The notes under the pieces: generated by a model
The model's database searches: none
Told to the model about the DNA's origin: nothing
What the model saw: only the letters and a program-made list of their open reading frames with translations
Source of the DNA: Loxodes magnus
Lineage: Eukaryota; Ciliophora; Karyorelictea; Loxodida; Loxodidae
Reading direction: 5' to 3'
DNA: 64,000 bases
Assembly (NCBI GenBank): GCA_946699065.1
Contig: CAMPDV010001221.1
Coordinates: forward strand, 62,001-126,000
Shown here: in pieces, positions 25,501-37,503 of the stretch
Numbering within the stretch: the first letter of the stretch is position 1
How the letters are laid out: each line of letters starts with the position of its first letter
Program-made: the position numbers and the translations under genes

Positions 25501-28500
25501 TAATAAGCTTCATCACTTAAAAGTAAAGAGTCCTGTGTAAAAATAAGGTATTAAGAAAGTTATAAAGATAGTAAGTTGATTGTAATATTAAATGCAAATA
25601 ATTTTCATAAGCATCTAAGCTTTTAGATAAAGCAAAGGCATAATAAACATATAAGCAGCCAAAGTAATCTATCTATAATAAAAGTTTATAGATTAAATTA
25701 AGCTTAAATTTAAATGATTTCTAATCTATTCATTGTTAGTAAACTTATTTAGGAGTAATAGCTATAGATTTATAATCTTAATCAATAATATTAGTAATAT
25801 AGTTTGCTTAAAACTATATCTTAGTCATTTTATAAGTATTTAACAAAAAGATTAGAAGATAGAAGTTATGAACGATATTAAGTTACAGTAGTTAAGAATT
25901 GCTTGCTACTTTATATTTATTTTCTTAATAAATGCTTAAGCGGATTTTATATATAAGGCTTCTTTATTTAAGTTAAGAAGTATATAATTAAAAAATAAAA
26001 TTAAGCAAATCTTTAGTAATTAAAGGAGATAAGGCTCTTTTAAGAAAGTTCTAATACTTTTGTTAATAATCATATTAATAAATCTTGGCTTTATAAAACT
26101 TACAAGCATTTTGGGATGAAATTTTCTGAATAAAAACTTCTTAATGGAAAGCGAGTTAAAGACAAGCATAAATTATCAAAGTTACTTTTAGTTTAAAATT
26201 ATTCTTTTAAAAGTTGTTTATTGTGTTCTTAAAATAAAGTAGGTTATTAATTAATAGGTTATTCTATTTTATCTATTATATTCTATTTGCTATTTTTAAT
26301 TTTCTCTTTACTCTTTTTATTTTAATACTTATTGATCTTAGTCAGTTAATATTATATTTAGATTTGATAGTTAGTCCTCTATGTTTTTTCTTTAGTTATC
26401 TATTTTTTCTTTTTATTCTTGAATAACTTGCATCCATATATCTTTTATAAACCATTATAATAGATATATTAACCTACTTAATCTTAAATATTTAAATCCT
26501 GCTAATTTAGTTTCTAGTTAAGTAACTGTGCTATAAACTATCTATTTCCTGCTTATTACTCACATTTATCTATAATAATCTCTTCGAGTTAGACATAGTC
26601 ATTTTATTTGCTACTATTAATTATGTACTTTCGATAAGTTAGAATTAATCTTATCTTTTGATCTATCTAATTAGCTTAAAATTTAATTAAAGTACTATTA
26701 GCAAATATGAATAACCTAGGAAATTATTAGCTCACTTGCTTCTAGTATGGTATTTCTAGTAGCAAGCTTTGATTAGTTTATCTGTTATTAAGCTTTACTA
26801 AAAATAGCTATTTTATCTTATAAATGCATAGTTTAATTTAATAATAACTGCTTTTTTATTTTACTCCTATAGGACCCTAATTTTTTCCTATATAAGTATA
26901 TTTTAATGATTGTGAGTTGATATTAGGCAAGTATTACATGCAAGTTAATTATCTCAAGTACATATGATAGATAATTAAAGCTGATGTTCTTTACACAAGT
27001 TCTAGACTTTAATTTCAATTTATTTAAGCTCATGAACAACTTAGTTTATTTAGAGTTATGAAGATTGCAAGCTTAAGCTTTTTCTACTTCCTTCTTAATT
27101 TTTCTACAGTATCATTTTGTTACTATTGTTTCCTCAGCTAGGTATGAGATTTAACTATATTATTAATTTTATTATAGATTAAGTATATTGCTATCTTGAC
27201 TTCATTTCCCTTGTAACATCAGTTAAAAATTTGGTTTTTAAGTTAATAAAACTTCCTAAGTAAAATTTTCTGGAATTGACTAACTTTTTTTAAGGCAATT
27301 AGTATCTTCTACAATTTTATTAGATTTCAGTCTCTTTTTACCAAATTCATTTTTAATTAACTATGAGTCACTTAAATTTGCTGTGCTTACTTACTAAAAT
27401 AATAATCAAATTTTAGATTTTTACTTTCATACCAGTTTCTCTTCTAAAAATATTTAACCCTCTACTCTTATTCTTAGTTTATTTTTTATTTCGTTTGATA
27501 ATAAGGTTTATCCTTTAGTCTTTCTTATAGTTTGCTCATCTTTTCTACCTTGAAATAATATACAGACTTTTTCTCTTCCAGTTTAGGTTTCTGTCACTTT
27601 TATTAAATTAATTTTATTATCTAAAAACAAAATTAGGCTTTGAATAATTAGATTTGTTATTTTTTTAAGATTCTTTTTGATCTTTTTTATTTGTTCCTTT
27701 TGGCTGTATAATAACTTAATTGTAATGATATGCTTGTGTAGCAAAATTATTAAATCTTGAATCAGCTTTCATTAATACTTGATTCCTCTATAATTTTATT
27801 AACTTTAGTAATTTCTTTCCTTCTTAGCTATTTCTTTAACCTTCACTTAATAACCTTCAGTTAATTAATTTTATGAAAGAGTTAGAATTTTTCATTTTTT
27901 CTCTTCTTCTTAAATTAATATTTTTTAAACATGGTTTTTTCCTTCTAGCTGTTGCATTTTTTAGAAGCGTTGTTTGCTTAAAACAATCTAGCTACAGTAA
28001 TGAATTATTTTTGTTTGAGAGTCTATTTTAAAACTAAGTAATTTAAGAAGTTTGATTAAAAAATAAGTCAGCAGACTTAACTTATCCTCCATTTGGGTAA
28101 GACTTGAATTGTATTGTGAATTTGAAATGTTAATAGTTTTTTATGTTTAGGCATAATGATTTGAATAATAGATATTGACTAAAAGTCTTATCTTTATTAA
28201 TAACTAAATTAATTAAATAAATATCTTTAATTTACTTTTTAAGCATTACTATTAAACTAAGATATAATTAGTATCTTTTGATAGTTAGATACTTTCTTAC
28301 TTATTTAAAGTCTTTATTAATACTAAGATTTTTAAACTTTAGTATTATAATTTTTAATTTAAGGTATTTTAGTTATTAGAGGATTTATTATTTCAGAGTT
28401 TAAATTTGTATATTACACTAATACCGCCTAAATTTACTGAGCTCCTTTTATAAATCTAAAATCCTTACTCCTCTGTTCTTATCTTTATTTTTATAAAGTA

Positions 28501-31500
28501 CTGCTTTTACTCCTTTCTCAATCCAGTAAAATCCTAGTTTTTCTAAGTCAACCTAGCCTCTTAGATTTATTTCTGTTTTTTGCTATAAAATCTAAAAAGC
28601 TGAGAGATTTCGAGTTTTGAATCCAATTTCTAAAGAAGAAAGTAATTTAAAACTTAAAAATACTACAGCTTATGAATCTTACTTCTCTAGCCCTTCTAAA
28701 GAACAATATAACTCTTACAAGCTACTCATATGATCAAAATCAAAGCCATTCTACTGTTGAGAAATATATTTAACTCTAAGCTGATTTTTCTTTCTATTAC
28801 TCTCTTTATAAGACCAACAATATGAATTATGTGTATGATTACAGAGCAACAAGTAAATTAATGCTCTCATTTAGCATACTTACTTTAAGAATCTTGCATA
28901 GGGTTTATTATACTATCATTTAAGCTTATTTTTACCTAAGAACTTAAATCTAAGCAAATATAAGTTACACTGCTTATCTTACTATCAAAATACTCTATAT
29001 AATCATATCAAACTTTAGCATAACTAACTATAGCTATATGCTTATTATATCAAAAAGCAAGAGAACCAACATTAATACAGTATTAGCTTACTAAAACTCA
29101 AATAGTACCTATTATTTTTATGCTAAGAAATAAAAGAAATTGTCTATTCTTTAAATGCAAGAGATTGGTATTATTTCAATAAGAGTGAAATTACTAAGAA
29201 TTTTTCATCTTTAATAATCTTAAACTAAAATACTAGTTATTATCATTCTTTCCTATTAGTTATAATGATAAAGCCATTTAAGTATTATGGATATAGTACC
29301 AGTTCTCAATAGCTATTTACTATACTTTTTATCTATGTGCAAAATATTAAAAATGTAATTTTCTAATTCCCAATTTAAAGAGCATCAATAATCGTAAGAT
29401 GCTTGATACTCTTTAGCGTCAGTCTACTCCTTCCTATACATAGTAATATCTTTAACTCTAAATATTAATTTTAAAATAATCTTTCTTCTAAGCTATCTGT
29501 TTCTATATTAGTTATTAGATGTTACTCCTTTGCTATTAGTAGATTATATTATCCATCATACTTAACTTTAAAATATGATTATACTTCTATGGTATCTTTA
29601 ATATCTTAGATATTTGCTAATGAAAGTGAGTATATCGCTAGTATCTCTTTTTGTATTTATTTAATTAATGAATCACTTAGTTTCTACCTAATATAAGCTA
29701 AATGATTTGCTTATTGATAAAGAATCATATTTTTTAAAATATCTAATCTAAAGATATAAAAAAGATAAAAAATATGGTAGAAGGTTTCAAAAAGGGCTTC
29801 TATACCACCTCTTTCTAAGCTAAAAAGGAAGAGAGGAAGCAGGAAACCTAAATTTCTAAACACCACACGTCATCTTCCAAAACCAAACCTTCTTCTTAAA
29901 CCATATAGGAGCAACTCTAAACAACACCCCCCAGACAACCCTAGAAACACTAACATGCAACAATATCGACTGAGGACCTTCCCAAGAAGCAAAAGATTAG
30001 TAACTTTCAGGCCTAGATTAGGACATTCAACCCCTACATGGACCTCGGAGATCTCAATAAAGAACAAATCTTAGGAATGACGAAGGAGGAAATGGCTAAG
30101 CTTATCTTAGCATTAATAGGAAAAAATAAAGACCTGGAAAAACAGATTGAAGAACTAGCTCAAGAATAGCAAGAGCATTTAGAAGATGAGGAAACCCATG
30201 CTCCTAGAAACAAAAACTAAGCTGCCATGAATATTCGAATTGACGAATTCGACAGGCAGTTGGAATAGCTATATGATATGAACGAGAACATGCACATCAA
30301 GTTAGAGAAAATTGAAAACAATATTAACCTTAAAATGGAGAATATCAAGAATGATATCAAGATTTAGACAGCACACTCCGTTCCAATGGAGTTGGAAGAG
30401 GTCTAGAATAAACAAATTGAATTAACTAAAGAAAGATACTTTAAGAAAAAATGCTTTATCTGTGGAAGAATAAACCATCTCTGAAGGAAATGCAGATAAA
30501 GAAAAGAGATACAAAAGAAAATTTGAAACGAACTAACCTAATTCTACCCAACTAGCAGTGGGAATATTTACAGGAAGAAAAGCAATATTCGGAGCAATCC
30601 ACTGCGAAGACTTGAAAGTGACTGGAGGAACAGACCACCAAGAGTTCAAGTACCTATCAGTTGGATAGGGAGTAGGAAACTATTAAGAAAACAATCCCTT
30701 CTCTGAATAACTTTAATTTAATTTAATTTAATCTAATCTAAAGAATGACAAAAGCAAAACTTTTAATTATCTGACTATATCTAATAACTTAGAGAAGCCT
30801 CTAGCTGGATTCAAGTTCTAAAAGGAAAATTTTCAAATAATTATTCTATTTAGGTAGGTTTTTGAAATATTTGACTATCAAGCAAGCATTCATAACATAG
30901 TAATCTCTGTTTGAAGAAGAAAATCGGCAAATCATCCTACCTCTATACAATAAGACACCGTTCTGAGTTTATATAAAGTGAGAACTTAGTTGTTTTAAAC
31001 CAGTAAAATTAATTTTTGAAATATCTGTTTATTAGAACACAAGGATTAAATACAAAACTAAGGTTAACACTTTATTGTAATGATCAAATTGTGTTGTGAA
31101 AGTTTAGATTTATTTGAGTTTTTCTTCAGAAAGTAAATTTTTATAGTTTATTGACACTATAAATTCCTTTTTTTAGTCTCTTTACTTAGACAAAATAGTA
31201 TTAATAGCTTCAATTATTCAATATAGTTAAGATTCACAAATATTTAATCTTAGATAGAGATTTATCATTCACTTTAATATAGAGATATCTTTAAAGATAT
31301 TAATTTTGCTGCTTTTTATTGTATTGTAGTATTAATTTGAATGATCAGAAACTCTTCAATCATCCGTCTTTTTATATTCTTAAATGTTTAAATAATGTTA
31401 CTTATATCTGACTAGAGTAAGTATTAGTTATGATAAAACTGAAATTTAAGCGAAAACTGATTTTATTCTTATCCTAAACCTTTGAATTCTCTAATTTAAA

Positions 31501-31700
31501 CCCTTTTCTTTCTATCTTTTGCTATTATTGATGATGAAATAGAAAGAGCTAGTCTTTATTATCTAACCTTATAGTTTTTTTTATTTATAATCTTATTGCT
31601 AATTATATGACTTAGAGTTACTATCATTAATTAAGATCTGCTACTTTTAAAAACTTACTTTTTACTATTTATTGAATTGCAAAATTAAAAGAAGGAATTT
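22524..31700 (+). CDS. Giant polytopic membrane protein
   Basis: From ATG 22524 (MHFQVLNYLFVLELI) one plus-strand frame reads as protein-like sequence for about 9.2 kb, or about 2,700 codons without the insert. N-terminal third: many hydrophobic segments with charged loops (DGTLSFLDEVRKLMVNRNEV at about 23.04 kb). Middle, about 24.9-26.2 kb: soluble and charged (ETKNTQEIDEESKKRQ, ASKLLDKAKAQQTYKQPK, LQAFWDEIF). Then a long run of Leu/Ile/Phe membrane segments to about 31.6 kb. Gln is often TAA/TAG and Trp is mostly TGA. The layout loosely recalls large ciliate multi-pass proteins of the tiny-macrocyst (TmcB) type, but that is a weak guess. An ORF1 element sits at 29755-30730, and the frame is identical on both sides. 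The 3' end is uncertain; coding continues downstream in a shifted frame. Confidence 0.6.
29741..29754 (+). repeat. Target-site duplication, left copy
   Basis: ATCTAATCTAAAGA, identical to 30731-30744, brackets the ORF1 element inside the giant gene. Confidence 0.85.
29755..30730 (+). mobile_element. ORF1-only CCHC element inserted in the giant gene
   Basis: The best-preserved copy of the family, 976 bp, flanked by a perfect 14-bp direct repeat. ATG at 29774 starts MVEGFKKGFYTTS. The frame (about 310 codons) looks unbroken to a TGA at about 30703 if TAA/TAG=Gln and internal TGA=Trp. Parts: a basic, Gln/Pro/Ser-rich head; coiled coil (MAKLILALIGKNKDLEKQIE); zinc knuckle CFICGRINHLWRKC, spacing C-2-C-4-H-4-C, with its Trp written TGA; and an Arg-rich tail (NIYRKK, RSNPLRRLES). 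The 3' end is a run of ATTTA units. GC content is far above the surroundings. There is no reverse transcriptase. It resembles a LINE ORF1 (nucleic-acid-binding chaperone) rather than a full element. Confidence 0.85.
30731..30744 (+). repeat. Target-site duplication, right copy
   Basis: ATCTAATCTAAAGA, identical to 29741-29754. Confidence 0.85.
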
Positions 31701-33134
31701 AAAAGAGAAACCTAGGAATTCAATCAAATTAGACTTTTAGCTTTTTACGAGCGACAAAGGTTGAAGATTCATTTATAATAGAGATGAACATACATAAGAC
31801 GACTATTATTTAACATTTGAAGAATAAGAAGAAATTAGTGATGATAGGTAAATAAAAGATACAATTAAAAAGGAATAAAAGTAGGAAAATATTAAAGTTT
31901 AAGTTTATAGAAGAGAAATTGTAAGATATAGCTCTAGAAAGCGTCTAGATTAGAAGATTGTTATATAAACAATATTAATATATCAAGATGATACTTATTA
32001 GAAAAGTATCAGATTATATAAGAGGTTATACCTAGACTAAGTTCTAATAAATCGAAAGATTACCTTAATTCTAAGCGCTATTTAAGTTAAACAAACTGTC
32101 AATAGAACTATCCTTTTTAAAGCATTGGAAAATTTACTACTTAAGCTTAATAGTTAAAGGTTTAAAATATTATCAATAATAGAAGAGCAATAAATAACTA
32201 AGACTGGATCAAGCTCGAGTAATCAGCATTTCCTGCAATCATTATAATAACTCTAAGAATATTTACCTTTGTAAGCACTAATGATATCCTAAACTTCTTC
32301 TGTACTATAATTTGGTACTTAAATATTGTAAGTATAATAGAAGGATATAAAGTAAACTGAAGTTAGTTATTTTCTATGAAGTTTTGTAAGAAAGTACTAC
32401 GTTAAGTTGCAAAAATATTTAAAATTTTTATTTGTAAAGTAACTACAAAAGAAACATACAATGAGGCATAAACGTAAGATTCGGATTAAAAAGATATTAA
32501 AGTCGAAGACTAAATCAAAATAAACTGTTATGATTAATTAAGAGATGAAGCTATTTGGAATCTGTAAGTTATTTTTGAAAAGGAAAAAGTGAAACAAAAA
32601 GGAAAATACTCAATAGTCTTTATTAAGAAGAAAGAGAAAAATAAAACAGAACTTTAAATTTCAACCACTCCAGATTATAAACTTTCAGAGAATTTTAATC
32701 TACAGCTTAGATTGTAAAGATATTAAGAGTTATTATTAAAAACATAGTAAATAGGAAAAGAGACAACTTAGATGTCAGAATAACTTGATTTTCAATTATT
32801 AAGAATTGATAAATATCTAATACAAAAACAAAGCTACAAAGCTGAAGAAATATACAAAACTCATTTAAATAATGATAATGAATTTTCAAATTAAGATTTG
32901 TAAATTTAGGAGATCATTAGTGAAATAAAAAACAAATCTTAAATTTCTAAACAATTAATTAATCATTTGAGTATAAACCTTAGTTTTAGTTAAATAGATA
33001 AAATATTCTAATATTAATGAATATCGTAAATAAGTAATCTTGCATCTTACATAATAGAAGATACTTTCTTAGTTCAATTTTAAAAAGATCTTAAAAAAAT
33101 ATTTTGAGATAGTTGTTAAATTAGTAAGCTATGA
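31700..33134 (+). CDS. 3' continuation of the giant gene, or separate gene
   Basis: Coding texture continues after the membrane segments but changes frame. About 31.73-32.38 kb reads best one frame over (YLTFEEQEEISDDRQIKD, SSSSNQHFLQSLQQLQEYL). From about 32.42 kb it returns to the giant gene's frame (TTKETYNEAQTQDSDQKD, CYDQLRDEAIWNLQVIF, KSQISKQLINHLSINLSF). These may be 3' exons with short introns, a soluble C-terminal domain of the giant protein, or a second gene. I could not place splice sites. The last plausible end is the TGA at 33132-33134, just before the convergent gene at 33.17 kb. The domain is not recognised. Confidence 0.45.
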
Positions 33135-33169
33135 GCTGAATTAACTACTAGATTTATTATTTTTAAGTT

Positions 33170-33750
33170 ACTTCTTCCTTTTAAAAGTAAAATGGAAGAA
33201 TTTTCCCTATCTTTTATAGAATTACGTCTTAATTGTTTTTCTTTCTTTCTATTTTTGCTTTAGCTCAGCTGGATAAGTATTTTATCCTTTTCTCTTAATA
33301 CTATACTTTGATTAGCTCTTGTATAGATCTTAGGTTAATTATTTAAGGAACGGAAACCAGATAGTCTAGTCTTAGGTTTTTCTCATCTTCACATATTCTT
33401 TCACGTCCCAATGCTTGTAATTTAGTAATTAGGGCTATGAATTTTATTTAACTAACTTCAGGATACTTCTCTAAAATACTGCTACTAGCTTTTTATAACG
33501 ATATGGCACAAAAAATTTTTCAGCTGAATATAGTCTTCTATTTTTTAAGATTTTCGATAACTAAGCATTTCTGCTTTTACTCTGATTAAATGCTAAGTAT
33601 TAGAATATCAGCTTGTTATTTTAGTTATTTCTTTTCTAATTATTCCATGCTTTCCATCAGTTAATTGAACTTGCCTTTAGTTGAATTATTCCTCCTAAAA
33701 GTCCTTTTACTTTCTTAATTTTCTTTATTTTGCTGATATTTCTCCTTCAT
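33170..33750 (-). CDS. Coiled-coil protein, unknown
   Basis: ATG at 33750 on the minus strand starts MKEKYQQNKENQESKRTF, and about 190 codons follow in one frame. They include STKGKFNQLMESMEQLEKK, ILEKYPEVSQIKFIALITKL and RERICEDEKNLRLDYLV. It is charged and helical, without membrane segments. It converges on the giant gene, with about 40 bp between the inferred ends. The segment with MESMEQLEKK is reminiscent of the ORF1 coiled coil (MSMEQLIKAV at about 1.5 kb), so it might be a member of that family without its knuckle. The function is unknown. Confidence 0.5.
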
Positions 33751-33759
33751 CTTAGACGT

Positions 33760-34590
33760 GAAACATGTAAAAATTAATAAATAGGAATTATTCTTGGCTA
33801 ATTTAGTTCTAATTAATAGCATAATTTAGAAATTACTTTATCTAGCTCCTGTTAAAAAGTTTTATAATGTCTAATATATTTTATTTATCTTACAGAAAGG
33901 CTAAGTTTTTTGAGATTAGATTAAGTAAGTAATATAGTTCAAATTTTATATGATTATTCAGGTAAAAAGAATTAATCTTAAGATCATCAAGGTACTTGCT
34001 TTTAGAAGATACTTCTCCCATTTAAATAAAATCTCTATGTGTTAAATTACTCCATTATATCTTTACTGTTATCCTTAGTTTATTTAGAAATATTAATAAA
34101 TATTTATAATTTTATTCATCTTTACTATATCTTCTGCATTAATTAAAATTATAATTCATAATCTATTTTATCTTTTTATCTAAAAATAGCACATTTGCTT
34201 TATGTGTTTACTACAATTTGAAAAAGCTTTTCATTAAATAAATTTTATATAAGCTTGGTTAGATACCTACTTATATCTATATTTAGTTTATATTATGTTT
34301 CTTAATAAAATTAGAATAATTTAGTTATTACTAATTTTAAAAGCATCTACTGTTTCTTTTCTGTTTGATCTTTTTATTAGTTTCATCTATTTCTAAGTAT
34401 TTATATTTATAAGTAATTTATTCCTTTTAGAGGTTATTTTCTTCCATTTTATGTAATAATTTTAAAAGTAGTTAATTCTTCTATTTAATTTAATTACTAT
34501 TTTCATTCAATTACTTTAATTTAAATTATTTTCTTAAGTTTTTTCTATCCAATCAAATATTAAGTAGCATTTTTATTTTTTACTCAATAA
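33760..34590. other. AT-rich intergenic region
   Basis: Spacer between the coiled-coil gene (which points away) and the start of the TRIM-like gene. It would hold the promoters of both, but I see no motif I can name. Confidence 0.4.
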
Positions 34591-34599
34591 AAAAATTAA

Positions 34600-37047
34600 A
34601 TGCCAGCGGCCAAGTGTGAAGCATGTGAAGAAGATTTCAACTAAGAGCTTAAAAAGCCTAGGCAATTGGACTGTGGATGTATTCTCTGTGAGAAATGCTT
34701 GAAAGGCATTTATAATATTAATAAAAAGTTTAGATGTGAAACTCACAACGTCATAACTGAAAGACCAATTGAGACACTACAAATCCCAGATCTAGTAAGT
34801 CATTAAGTATAGAACCTTATCAATATTTAGGACATTTGCTAGACTCATAGATAGTATTCTTTAACCCTGTATTGTGTATAGGACAGTATAAGAATCTGTG
34901 TACAATGTGAATAAGAATCGCATCAAGGACATGGATGTATTACAACGTAGGAGGCACTCTAACAATTCAAAACTTACATAGAATAAACTTTTGGTGCCAT
35001 CAAGTAGAGGATAGACTAATATATTTCTATTTTGGATCAGCGTTAGTAGAAAATGAATGAAGAATATGTATGTGGTAGAAATAGGATATTTTAGTTGTTA
35101 ATGGGAGTTAAGTAGCAAATTTAATAAGTCTTTAAGGAGATGTTGGATGATTAATAGTTGTAAATAGAGTAGTAGGTGTAGTTATTAAAAGGCACTGCGG
35201 ATTACTGCTAGCAGATAGGAAGTTAGGTTAATGATATTTCGAATGTTTCTTAGGACAGTATCGTTCAATGTGAGGATAAGAGGAGTAAGTTGGATTAGTT
35301 TGAGTAAGACATCTAGAGTAAGTTCTGATAAGTATCATAGTCGAATGATATCTTATGTTAAGAATAGTTCGTTTTCTAAAGTATCTAGAATAGATTTCAA
35401 GTTAAGTTAATGGAGAAGTTTTAGTCAGTCTAAGTTTACTAGAGTTGCATGAGATAAGCTAGTAAGATAAAGCAGTTACAGTAATCAATAAAGTATTTAT
35501 GCCAAGACTTTCAGTAATAGTTCATCTAGTAAGAAAAGCGTGAATAGGAGTATCGCAAGCAAATCTCTTCTTTAGAATAATAGGTTGCATCTTACATAAG
35601 TTAGGTCAATGGTTTGAATACATAGATCATCGGATAGAGTAAGACAATAAAAGACTTAACTGAGGAGTTAGTCAAAGCTAAGTAAAAATCTTCTTAAGTC
35701 CTCTAATAAGCATAGCATGAGTATCAACTTTAGTTGAAGAATAGGGAGGACTAACGTTAAGCCTAATAGCTCAAGTATGCTTAAGACATCTAAGAGCTAC
35801 AACAGCAAAAAGTCAATCTTCAATAAGATCTAACTCTTAGTCAATAATCCTTCAATCAGTTATAAGACTAGTTACATAAATCATCTTAAGAGAATATCAG
35901 ATACTAAGAGTAGACTAATATCTTATTGAAGGAGTAGGAGAGTATGAAGTCTGCATTTATTTAATTGGAAGCAGATAATAAGAATAATACTGACTAGCTT
36001 AGATAAAAGGAATAATAATTATAAGATCTTTCATAGTCATTGGAGGAATATAAGACTTAAGTTCAATAACATAAGGATAATGGTTGGAGTGAGTTGGTGA
36101 GAGAGTCAAGTTTCAAGTATAATTTGGCTAAGAGAGTGAATAATTTTCCACCAAGGATAGCAGTATATAGGAGAGTATTCTTCAATACCAATAAGATCTA
36201 ATCTTACAAGTTGGACAGTATCAATGGCTCCTGTGTTTACAATGTGGTAGCATCAATGACTCCAATATATGGTAATTGATCCTCGACACATTAGATCTCT
36301 GATGAGTTAGTAATCTAGGTGGGTGGTAACTCAACTAAATCACATCTGGATAAGATCTTATAAATAACAATTGGTAGTGATTCAGTGATAAAAGCCTCAG
36401 CTTCTTTGATCTAGCCAAGAAGTATAACTTAAATGGGATATGACAATGACAGATTGTTGTATATATTAGGAGGAAGTGATCCTTAATCAAATTCTGGTTC
36501 ATCTCATGATTATTGAAATTACTACAATTCATTGGAGGTGTACGACATAGTTTTGAATAAGTCTGTGTCATTGTTGAGTAATAAGGATTGTATCACTGGT
36601 AATGGAATATGGGTATCACATGAGAGAGTCTGGATAGTGGGTGGTGCAATATAAAGTTCAGATTTATCTAATAATTTCACTAGATCAAGTTTGGTATCAT
36701 CATATGACGTGATGTTGAGTGTGTATTAGTAGTATGGGATGTAGTTACCTAAGCCGGCATGTTCATTGGCAAGTGTGTGAGTGAATGAGACTGAGTGTGC
36801 TTATATTTGGGACAGGTATAATCATCTTAAGTAAACATGTGTGTTTGACACTAGGTCCATGATAAGGGATGGTAGTTAATATCCTTAATTACCTAACTCT
36901 TTCTGATACAATAGTCAATAAGTGAATAATGTCATATGGATGTGGAGTAGTGATTCTAAGTCATAGGCAAATGTGATATATTATTACGACATAAAAGTTG
37001 GTGCTTTGAAGAATAGAGAGTGGAAATCTATGCAATTGAGTGAGTGA
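34600..37047 (+). CDS. TRIM-like RING/B-box/coiled-coil/kelch protein
   Basis: 815 residues in one frame from ATG 34600 (MPAAKCEACEEDF). RING-like ligands: C6, C9, C25, C27, C30, C33, C46, H49. B-box: C80-x2-H83-x8-C92-x7-C100-x2-C103-x4-H108-x2-H111. Then a long Gln-rich coiled coil (about residues 130-500), and a kelch-type propeller with Gly-Gly strands (VIQVGGNS, LLYILGGSD, VWIVGGAI) and 'yyYD' strands. Such proteins are usually E3 ubiquitin ligases with a substrate-binding propeller; the ligase role is inferred. Gln is mostly TAG/TAA. In-frame TGA occurs at 35326, 36277, 36514, 36778 and 36904, and a further one at 37045. No frameshift accompanies them, and several sit where a propeller expects Trp (HDYWNYYNSLEVYD). 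I end it at TGA 37045-37047; the frame then runs into tandem repeats. No intron is needed. Confidence 0.85.
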
Positions 37048-37082
37048 GTTGAATCCCTTAATGAGGACAGTTACAAGTAATT

Positions 37083-37375
37083 ATATTTAAAGTATATTTT
37101 AAGTATATTATAAAGTTATTAAAGTATATTAGAGTATTATAAAGTATATTAGAGTATATAAAGTATATTAGAGTATTCTAAAGTATATTAGAGTATTATA
37201 AGTATATTAGAGTATTATAAAGTATTATAAGTATATTAAAGTATTATAAAGTATTATAAAGTATTATAAAGTATTATTAGTATTCTAAAGTATATTAGAG
37301 TATTATAAGTATATTAAAGTATTATAAAGTATTATAAGTAAATTAGAGTATTATAAAGTATATAATATAAATTAT
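37083..37375 (+). repeat. AT tandem repeat
   Basis: Degenerate tandem units of the type AAAGTATATTAGAGTATTAT, with shortened forms such as AAAGTATTAT, start directly after the TRIM-like gene. Confidence 0.85.
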
Positions 37376-37383
37376 GGATATAA

Positions 37384-37478
37384 GGTATGTATAGAGTATG
37401 TATAGAGTATGTATAGAGTATGTATAGAGTATGTATAGAGTATGTATAGAGTATGTATAGAGTATGTATGGAATATGA
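37384..37478 (+). repeat. 11-bp tandem repeat
   Basis: AGAGTATGTAT is repeated about eight times almost without change, in register with the AT repeat before it. Confidence 0.9.
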
Positions 37479-37503
37479 ATAGAGTAAGTGAAGAGTGAGT
37501 TAA

